From: Allobosea sp.
GTDB lineage: Bacteria > Pseudomonadota > Alphaproteobacteria > Rhizobiales > Beijerinckiaceae
Direction of reading: 5' to 3'
NCBI GenBank assembly: GCA_024231975.1
Contig: JAAEQB010000051.1
Location: 62,001-126,000, forward strand
DNA length: 64,000 nucleotides
A program made the translations under genes and the position numbers. Of this stretch, positions 16,508 to 22,814 are shown one piece after another. The notes below the pieces were generated by a model, which saw nothing but the letters and a program-made list of their open reading frames with translations, was not told the DNA's origin and did no database searches. The stretch's first letter is position 1. Each line of letters opens with the position of its first letter.

Positions 16508-17443
16508 CTAGTCCCGCTTCGCCGGCAGGGCCCAGAGCAGCCCGCGCGTGACGATCGCCGGGAAGACGGTGAGATGGTCCTCGCCGGGGATGACCTCGCT
16601 TGAGAGCTTGAGGCCTGGATAATTGCGCGAGCGCAGCGCCTGCTCGAACTCCTTGAGATCGGCGATCATGTCGGTCTTGCCATTGTAGCGCGGATCGCCC
16701 GAGGCCTTGTCGATGGTCTCATAGGAGGCGATCGCCATCAGCACGTTCGCCTTCAGCTCCTTGTTCGCCTCGGCATAGGTCTTTTCGCGCTGGAACAGCA
16801 CCTTCTGGTCGAACCAGAGCGAGGGGCTGCCGATGATGTAATGCGAGAACAGCTTCGGTTCGGTGAGCAGGACGTAGAGGCCGAACAGCCCGCCATAGGA
16901 ATGGCCGGCATAGATGCTGCGGGTGGTGTCGGTGCGATAGGTCGCCGCGACGAAGGGCATCAGCTCCTCGGAGAGGAAGCGGCGATAGCCTTCCGCCTCG
17001 CCGAAGACCGGCGGTTTGCCGGACGGATCACGCGTCTTCTCGCCGTTGGGCGTCGGCGTGTAATCGCGCCGGCGGCTGTATTCGGGGGTGTCGCCGACCG
17101 AATAGGACAGGCCGACCAGGATGAACTCCTCCAGCCCCTTGGCCCGGTTGCCGACCCGGCGGGCGATGGAGCGTACCAGCGGGAAGGCATAGTCGGCATC
17201 GGTGACGAACAGCACCGGGAAGCGCCGCCGCGGCTGGCTCTGATAGGATTCCGGCAGGCTGACGAAGATCTCGTAGTCGCGCTGCAGCGCCTTGGCCCGG
17301 ATCGTCCTGACCTCGGTGCCCTTGAGCACGAAGGGTAGCGGTGCGGTCACGCCGGCTGCCGAGGCCGGCGGTTCGGCATCGGGCTCGGCGATGGCCGCAG
17401 TGGCGATCAGCATGAAGGCGACGAGGGCAGGCAGGCGAAGCAT
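16508..17443 (-). CDS. secreted alpha/beta hydrolase, esterase-D-like (PF00756 type)
   Basis: This 311-residue protein has a Sec signal peptide (LPALVAFMLIATAAIAEP). The mature part resembles IroE/Fes-like siderophore esterases: FPVLFVTDADYAF, VGLSYSVGD, nucleophile Ser in AGHSYGGLFGLY, SPSLWFD, and a late His in PGEDHLTVFP. The ATG at 17443 was chosen because the signal peptide begins there; the open frame upstream of it runs into the repeat. The gene is bracketed by inverted copies of the family 1 repeat. Substrate unknown. Confidence 0.87.
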   Translation of the reverse strand: MLRLPALVAFMLIATAAIAEPDAEPPASAAGVTAPLPFVLKGTEVRTIRAKALQRDYEIFVSLPESYQSQPRRRFPVLFVTDADYAFPLVRSIARRVGNRAKGLEEFILVGLSYSVGDTPEYSRRRDYTPTPNGEKTRDPSGKPPVFGEAEGYRRFLSEELMPFVAATYRTDTTRSIYAGHSYGGLFGLYVLLTEPKLFSHYIIGSPSLWFDQKVLFQREKTYAEANKELKANVLMAIASYETIDKASGDPRYNGKTDMIADLKEFEQALRSRNYPGLKLSSEVIPGEDHLTVFPAIVTRGLLWALPAKRD

Positions 17444-17525
17444 CCACGACGTCTCCGACAGGACTGTGCCGGGATCGTGACGGCTCCTGCGGTCAGAGCC
17501 AAGAGCGTGCATTCGATATTCGCGA

Positions 17526-17635
17526 GTCGTCCCGGGCGACCGAAGGGAGACCCGGGACCCATGCCTGAGCCGTTCCGAAGAAGGTTCAGGCATGGGTCCC
17601 GGATCGGCGCGGCCTCGCCGCTTGTCCGGGACGAC
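17526..17635 (-). repeat. structured intergenic repeat, family 1, copy B (inverted)
   Basis: Read on the minus strand this 110-bp element runs from GTCGTCCCGG to CCGGGACGAC and matches copy A along its whole length. Its inner stem is ATGCCTGAACC/GGCTCAGGCAT, changed on both arms relative to copy A. It lies between soxA and the esterase gene. Confidence 0.85.
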
Positions 17636-17649
17636 CTGAAGGGGGAACG

Positions 17650-18411
17650 CTAACGTCTCAGACCCGGGGCCTCCAGCGCGAGCCCCTTGGCGCGCACGGC
17701 GAGATAGAGCTCGAGCGCGAGATAATCATCGGAGCCATAGTCGAACTGCGTCGCCCTGACGCCCAGCGAGCAGGCGCGCAGCCGCCGGTGCAGCGACCCC
17801 AGCCCGTTCCATTCGAGCCGGTAGGCCGGATAGCCGGTGCCGATGCCGTAGCTGATCGTGTCGCCGCGCAGTTTTTGGCCGACGAGGCCGTCATGGCATT
17901 GCGTGCAGGCGAGATTGAGCTGGCCCTGCCGGCGCTCGTAGAAGGCCTTGCCGGCGTCGTAGAACGGCTTGGCAGCGCCCTCGGCCGAGACAGACAGCGG
18001 CACGCCCTTCGAGAGCGAGGCGACATAGGCGGTGAGGCCGAGCAACTCCTGGCTCTCATAGCCGAAGGCCGGCTGCTTCTGCCGATCGACCCGGCACTGC
18101 TCGATCCGGCCCTCCAGATTGATCAGCTTGCCGCTCGCGGCGTCGACCTGCGGGTAGCGGGCGGAAGCCCCGCGCAAGCTCTGCCTGGGATCGGCGTGGC
18201 AGGAGAGGCAGGTCGGCGCCGCGCCGTCGCGGCGGCTGAACAGTTCCTCGCCCTGCTCGACCCAGAGATAGCCGGGGTTGCGGGCCTCGTCCTCCTGCTG
18301 GCGTTGCATTTGCGGCGAGAGGAAGGTGCTGCCCGGCTTGATCTCCTGGGCTGCCGCGGCACCGGCCAGCGTAAGCAACGCCATCGCAAGGGCGCGGCCG
18401 GCGGCGTTCAT
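17650..18411 (-). CDS. soxA: SoxA, diheme c-type cytochrome of the SoxAX complex
   Basis: This 253-residue periplasmic protein has a signal peptide ending near AAAQ (residue 22). It has two heme motifs, CLSCH near residue 68 and CTQCH near residue 168, and the cysteine in RRLRACSLG near residue 213, which in SoxA ligates the active-site heme and carries the persulfide. SoxAX normally joins thiosulfate to the SoxY cysteine. Its ATG overlaps the soxZ stop (ATGA). It is the last gene of a six-gene operon that starts with a molybdenum hydroxylase and lacks soxB and soxCD. Confidence 0.93.
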   Translation of the reverse strand: MNAAGRALAMALLTLAGAAAAQEIKPGSTFLSPQMQRQQEDEARNPGYLWVEQGEELFSRRDGAAPTCLSCHADPRQSLRGASARYPQVDAASGKLINLEGRIEQCRVDRQKQPAFGYESQELLGLTAYVASLSKGVPLSVSAEGAAKPFYDAGKAFYERRQGQLNLACTQCHDGLVGQKLRGDTISYGIGTGYPAYRLEWNGLGSLHRRLRACSLGVRATQFDYGSDDYLALELYLAVRAKGLALEAPGLRR

Positions 18412-18734
18412 GTCACGACGAGACGGGCGGTGCGGGTGAAGGTCGCCCCACCATCTTCGCGCCATTCGAAGGTGAGATCGCCGGTCTCGATGGCGCGGGT
18501 GGTGAAGCTGACGAAGGGGTTGGCGGAGACGCCGGTATGCATGTCGTAACGGAACACCGGCTCGCCGGCATAGGTCACGGTCAGCTGGTTAAGGATCTTG
18601 CGCGGGACCACACGTCCTTCGGAATCGACCTGGCCGCCCCGATCCATCGGATGGCGGACGAGCACCCGGATCTCGACGATCTCGCCGGCCTTGGCCTCTG
18701 CCGGCATGGTGATGCGGGCGTTGAACGATGCCAT
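18408..18734 (-). CDS. soxZ: SoxZ, carrier partner protein
   Basis: This 108-residue beta-sandwich protein has the SoxZ pattern: ARITMPAEAKAGEIVEIRVLVRHPM near the start, then KILNQLTVTYAGEPVF, NPFVSFTTRA and a final LTFEWREDGG. In classic systems SoxZ pairs with SoxY in the periplasm and supports the substrate-carrying arm. It has no signal peptide and probably rides out with TAT-exported SoxY. The ATG at 18734 is preferred, with GGAGG about eight bases upstream; an ATG six codons earlier overlaps soxY. Confidence 0.93.
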   Translation of the reverse strand: MASFNARITMPAEAKAGEIVEIRVLVRHPMDRGGQVDSEGRVVPRKILNQLTVTYAGEPVFRYDMHTGVSANPFVSFTTRAIETGDLTFEWREDGGATFTRTARLVVT

Positions 18735-18738
18735 TGCG

Positions 18739-19233
18739 TCAGCCTCCGTCAATGCAGGCGCTGAGCGTCACCACGATGTCGGCATCGGCCATGACATAGC
18801 CGCCACTGCTGAGCGCCGCGACGACTGCAACCTTCTGCGAGGTGGCGAGGCGCAAGGTGGCGCGGATATCTGCCCGGCCGCTGCGCGGGGTGAGGTGGAA
18901 GCGGGCGACGTCGGGAAACGGGTTCTTCTCGGCGATGACATGAATCCAGCGGACATGGTCGGCCTCGGTCATTGGAGATTCGACCAGGATCGCGACATCG
19001 ACCGAATTGCCGTTCTCGACCAGCTGCGGGATGTCGAAGGTGATCCTGGCGCGCTCGGGTATCGCGCCTTCGGTGACGCGCGCGATCAGCTCGGCGAGCG
19101 CTGGCGGTGTGGCCGCGAGAGCGGTGGCGGGCAAGGCAGCGAGCGCGAGGCCGGCGGCAGCCGCCGCCATGATCTCGCGGCGCGAGAGCGCCGGTTCAGG
19201 GCGTGCGCAGGCTGGCGAGATAGGTGACGACAT
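18739..19233 (-). CDS. soxY: SoxY-like carrier with atypical C-terminus (CIDGG)
   Basis: This 164-residue protein has a TAT signal (SRREIMAAAAAG, cleavage near ATALA). The SoxY body is recognisable: ARITFDIPQLVENGNSVDV, PMTEADHVRWIHVIAEKNP, RADIRATLRLATSQKV. Classic SoxY ends in GGCGG, whose Cys carries the sulfur substrate. This one ends ACIDGG, so the Cys is fifth from the end and the flexible glycines before it are missing. The arm is thus altered but still has its Cys. Start 19233 overlaps the end of soxX by 38 bases; a shorter start closer to SRREIM cannot be excluded. Confidence 0.88.
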   Translation of the reverse strand: MSSPISPACARPEPALSRREIMAAAAAGLALAALPATALAATPPALAELIARVTEGAIPERARITFDIPQLVENGNSVDVAILVESPMTEADHVRWIHVIAEKNPFPDVARFHLTPRSGRADIRATLRLATSQKVAVVAALSSGGYVMADADIVVTLSACIDGG

Positions 19234-19642
19234 CCTCGATCTCCTGGGCGGTCAGCGCCGGCCGATCGCGAAAGGCCGGTGCCACGTCTCGCAATCCTTG
19301 GTTACGAAAATAGGGCGGCATCACCGTCTGCGGGTTGAGCAGGCTGGCATCGACGAGGCGCAGGCGCAGCTGGCCAACATCGAGCCTGGTGGCGACGCCG
19401 GCGAGATCGGGGCCGATCGTGCCCTGGAAGGGCTCGTTCGGCTCCGGCACGTGGTGGCAGATCAGGCAATTGCCCTGCGTGCGGTCGAGCACCAGCGTCC
19501 GCCCGCGCGCGGGATCGCCGACCTTGCCGCCGAGCGGTGCGGGGATCGCGTCGCCGACGACTTTGTAGGCTTCGAGCGCCCCTGCCGGCGCGCTTGCGAG
19601 CGCCAGCAGGATCAGCGCGGTCCGGGTCGCGTAAGGCCTCAC
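19196..19642 (-). CDS. soxX: SoxX-like monoheme cytochrome c
   Basis: This 148-residue protein has a short Sec signal (TALILLALASAPAGALE) and one heme motif CLICH near residue 57, followed by the class I cytochrome elements GPDLAGVATR, the ligand Met in TVMPPYF and a final helix VVTYLASL. It fits SoxX, the electron-accepting partner of SoxA, but in this operon it could also accept electrons from the adjacent molybdenum hydroxylase. The start is GTG at 19642, whose bases overlap the stop of the hydroxylase gene (GTGA). Confidence 0.88.
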   Translation of the reverse strand: MRPYATRTALILLALASAPAGALEAYKVVGDAIPAPLGGKVGDPARGRTLVLDRTQGNCLICHHVPEPNEPFQGTIGPDLAGVATRLDVGQLRLRLVDASLLNPQTVMPPYFRNQGLRDVAPAFRDRPALTAQEIEDVVTYLASLRTP

Positions 19643-21834
19643 GCCTTGCGCAGATCCGTGTTCTTCAGCGGCAGGTTGCGCACGCGCTTGCCGGTCGCCG
19701 CGAAAATCGCGTTCAGCACCGCCGGCGCCGCGACGGCGATGGTCGGCTCGCCGACGCCGCCCCAGAAGTCGCCGGAGGGCACGATGATCGTCTCGACGGC
19801 CGGCATGTCCTCCATGCGCACCACCGGATAGGTGTCGAAATTCTCCTCGACCATGCGCCCGTCCTTGACCGTGCACTCGCCGAAGAGCGCGGCGGAGAGC
19901 CCGTAGACGAAGGAACCCTCGACCTGGCGCTCGATCTGCGCCGGGTTGACGGCATGGCCGGGATCGGTCGCGGCTGTGATCTTGTGGATCTTGAGCTTAC
20001 CCTGTGCATCGACCGAGACCTCGGCGACGGCCGCGACATAGGAGCCGAAGCCCATGGTCTGGCAGATGCCGCGATAGACGCCTTCCGGCGGCTTGCTACC
20101 CCAGCCGGCTTTTTCGGCGACCGCATTGAGCACGGCGAGGTGCTTCGGGTGGTTCTTCATCAGCGCCCGGCGGAATTCCAGCGGGTCCTTGCCGGCAGCA
20201 TGGGCGAGCTCGTCGATGAAGCATTCGAGATAGATCGTGTTCTGGTTGAGGTTGACGCCGCGCCAGAAGCCCGGCGGCACATGCGGGTTGCGCATGGCGT
20301 GGTCGATCAGCAGGTTCGGCACGGTATAGCCGATCGAGGCCTCCGGTCCCGGCGGGTTGAGGCCCTGGAACACGGCCGGATCGCGGCCGTTCTGGATGTT
20401 CTGCGGGAAGATGCCGGCGACGATCGACTGGCCGGAGATGCGCAGGTGCAGGCCGGTCAGGTTGCCGTCCTTGTCGAGCGCGCCGGTGAGCTTGCATTGC
20501 GTCACCGGGTGGAAGCGGCCATGCAGCATATCCTCCTCGCGCGACCAGATCAGTTTCACCGGCGTGCCGGGGATCTGCTTGGCGATTGCGACGACCTGGC
20601 GGACCCAGTCATGTACCGCGCCGCGCCGGCCGAAGCCGCCGCCGAGATCGATCTTGTAGGCCTCGCACTTCGCCAGCGGCAGGCCGGAGGCCTCGGATGC
20701 GGCGGCGAGCGCCGCTTCGCCGTTCTGCGTGGGGGTCCAGACCTCGCAGCGCTCGGGCGTGTAGAGAGCCGTCGCGTTCATCACCTCCATGCAGGCATGG
20801 TTCTGGAAGGGATAGGAATAGACCTGCTCGATGACACGGGCCGCATTGGCGATCGCGCCCTTGACGTCGCCGTTCTGGTTGCCGACCGCGGCCTGCGGCG
20901 CGTCGAGTCCCTCCTTCAGCCAGGCGGCGATGCTCTCGCTGGAGACCTTGGCGTTTTCGCCCTCGTCCCAAGTGATTGGCAGCGCGTCGAGCGCGGTCTT
21001 GGCGCGCCACCAGCTGTCGGCGACGACAGCGACGGCGCTGTCCCCGACGGGGAGGACGTGCTTGACGCCCGGCATGTCCTTGATCTTGGCGGCGTCGAAG
21101 CTCTTCACCTTGCCGCCGAAGACCGGACAGTCCTTGATCGCGGCGTTGAGCATCCCCGGCAGCTTGAAGTCCATGCCGTAGATCTTCTTGCCGGTGGTCT
21201 TGTCGGCGGTGTCGAGCCGCTTCAGCGGCTTGCCGGCGATGGTCCAGTCCTTGGGGTCCTTGAGTGGGACATTGGCCGGGGCAGGGGCCTGAAGCTTCGC
21301 CGCGGTCGCAGCGACCTCGCCATAGCGGATCGAACGGCCGGAACCCTTATGGGTAATCACGCCCTTGACGGCGCTGCATTCACCAACTGGCACCTTCCAG
21401 CCATCGGCTGCGGCCTGGACCAGCATCATCCGCGCGGCGGCGCCGCCCTTGCGGACGTATTCGTGCGACTCGCGCACGCCACGGCTGCCACCGGTCGAGA
21501 AATTACCCCAGACGCGGTTGCGGGCGAGGTTCTGGCCGGGCGTCGGATATTCGGTGGTGACCTTGGCCCAGTCGCAATCGAGCTCCTCGGCGACGAGCTG
21601 GGCGAGGCCGGTCAGCGTGCCCTGGCCCATTTCCGAGCGGGCGATGCGGATCACCACCTTGTCGTCGGGATGGACCACGACCCAGGCGTTGATCTCGGGC
21701 ACCGCGCCCTGGGCCTGTGCCTCACTTGAAACGGGGATGGCAAAGCCGAAGCTGAAGGCGCCGGCGGCTGCGGCCGAACCTTTCAGCAGGCTACGGCGGG
21801 AGAGCTTGGTGTCGGTCACAGAGGCTAGACTCAT
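19639..21834 (-). CDS. molybdenum hydroxylase large subunit (IorB / xanthine dehydrogenase family), TAT-exported
   Basis: This 731-residue protein begins with a TAT signal (SRRSLLKGSAAAAGAF). The domains follow isoquinoline 1-oxidoreductase beta subunit: MGQGTLTGLAQLVAEEL, GNFSTGGSRGVRESHEY, two molybdopterin-binding modules with GGGFGRRGAVHDW and GFWRGVNLNQNTIYLECFIDELAHAAGKDP, and the late catalytic-type Glu in WGGVGEPTIAVAAPAV. It should hydroxylate or oxidise a substrate in the periplasm and pass electrons through the [2Fe-2S] subunit. The next genes are soxX, soxY, soxZ and soxA, all overlapping or a few bases apart, an unusual partnership. The substrate is unknown. Confidence 0.9.
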   Translation of the reverse strand: MSLASVTDTKLSRRSLLKGSAAAAGAFSFGFAIPVSSEAQAQGAVPEINAWVVVHPDDKVVIRIARSEMGQGTLTGLAQLVAEELDCDWAKVTTEYPTPGQNLARNRVWGNFSTGGSRGVRESHEYVRKGGAAARMMLVQAAADGWKVPVGECSAVKGVITHKGSGRSIRYGEVAATAAKLQAPAPANVPLKDPKDWTIAGKPLKRLDTADKTTGKKIYGMDFKLPGMLNAAIKDCPVFGGKVKSFDAAKIKDMPGVKHVLPVGDSAVAVVADSWWRAKTALDALPITWDEGENAKVSSESIAAWLKEGLDAPQAAVGNQNGDVKGAIANAARVIEQVYSYPFQNHACMEVMNATALYTPERCEVWTPTQNGEAALAAASEASGLPLAKCEAYKIDLGGGFGRRGAVHDWVRQVVAIAKQIPGTPVKLIWSREEDMLHGRFHPVTQCKLTGALDKDGNLTGLHLRISGQSIVAGIFPQNIQNGRDPAVFQGLNPPGPEASIGYTVPNLLIDHAMRNPHVPPGFWRGVNLNQNTIYLECFIDELAHAAGKDPLEFRRALMKNHPKHLAVLNAVAEKAGWGSKPPEGVYRGICQTMGFGSYVAAVAEVSVDAQGKLKIHKITAATDPGHAVNPAQIERQVEGSFVYGLSAALFGECTVKDGRMVEENFDTYPVVRMEDMPAVETIIVPSGDFWGGVGEPTIAVAAPAVLNAIFAATGKRVRNLPLKNTDLRKA

Positions 21835-21912
21835 GGCGTCCTCCTGATTGCGGATGGCGCTGCGGCGAGGCTGTGGCGCTCGAGCCGTGCGCGGGGAATG
21901 GGTGAGGTCGGA

Positions 21913-22380
21913 TCAGCCGCGATTCATCTGGCCGCCGGCGGCGACGTCCTTGATGGCGGCCTTGACGCGGTTATAGGTGCCGCAGCGGCAGATATTGGTC
22001 ATTTCGGCGGCGATGTCGGCATCGCTCGGCTTGGGATTGGACTGCAGCAGGGCCGCCGCGGCCATGATCATGCCGCTCTGGCAGAAGCCGCATTGCGGCA
22101 CGTCGTGCTCGATCCAGGCCTTCTGGATCGGATGATTGCCGTCGGGCGAGAGGCCCTCGATGGTGACGATCTTCTGCTCGGCGGTGAGGGCGCTCACCGG
22201 CATCGAGCAGGAGCGGGTCGCGACGCCGTCGATGTGAACCGTACAGGCGCCGCATTGGGCGACGCCGCAGCCATACTTCGTCCCGGTCAGGCCGATCTGC
22301 TCGCGGATCACCCAGAGCAGTGGTGTATCGTCCTCGACCGCAACCTCGATCGTCTTGCCATTGATACTGAGCTTAGCCAC
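21913..22380 (-). CDS. molybdenum hydroxylase [2Fe-2S] subunit (IorA-like)
   Basis: This 155-residue protein has the plant-type ferredoxin cluster motif GCGVAQCGACTVHIDG (about residues 40-56) and the second, hydroxylase-specific cluster motif CGFCQSG with CRCGTY. It is the small subunit of the downstream molybdenum enzyme. It has no signal of its own, so it is probably exported together with the TAT-bearing large subunit. The start is GTG at 22380, with GGGAGG eight bases upstream. It is the first gene of the operon that continues into the sox genes. Confidence 0.92.
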   Translation of the reverse strand: MAKLSINGKTIEVAVEDDTPLLWVIREQIGLTGTKYGCGVAQCGACTVHIDGVATRSCSMPVSALTAEQKIVTIEGLSPDGNHPIQKAWIEHDVPQCGFCQSGMIMAAAALLQSNPKPSDADIAAEMTNICRCGTYNRVKAAIKDVAAGGQMNRG

Positions 22381-22814
22381 CGCAAACCTCCCGGTTTCGA
22401 TCCCAAGGTCGGCGAGAGAGCCAGCGCGCCTCACCGTTCAATCGAGCCAGCCCGTCAGAGGCCGGATGTTCCTTGGAAGAATTCAAACCCAGAAGCGCGG
22501 CTGCCGCCAGAGGTTGTGCGCTCACCTGTGATCACGGTCGCGTTGAACCGTTTTAGCGTGCGCTCAGGGTGTTCCAAGCGGGTTTATTCAACACCGCCAT
22601 GATGCTGTCCGGTTTTCTGTCGCAGACACGCGACAGCAGTCGCGCCAGTCTCGGCGCTCTCTCACAGGAATGTGATGCCTTCATACGATCTTCGTCCGGT
22701 GGAGCAGCGAAGCCGCGATTCCGGCCGCATCGCCGTCTTGCTGGAGAAGCTTGCTTTCGTCGTCCCGCAATGGCGAGGCTGCGCGACCAAGCGAATCAGC
22801 CCGGCAGGACCGCA
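22381..22814. other. divergent intergenic region before the hydroxylase-sox operon and the channel gene
   Basis: These 434 bases must hold promoters for both flanking operons. I see no clear sigma-70 boxes, tRNA or repeat. A 49-codon frame at 22675-22824 with AGGA before its ATG overlaps the channel start in another frame, but nothing else supports it as a gene. Confidence 0.5.

Noticed and set aside
16377..17635. Composite transposon around the esterase gene
   Set aside because: The flanking repeats carry no transposase and no target-site duplication was found; they behave like small structured intergenic elements.
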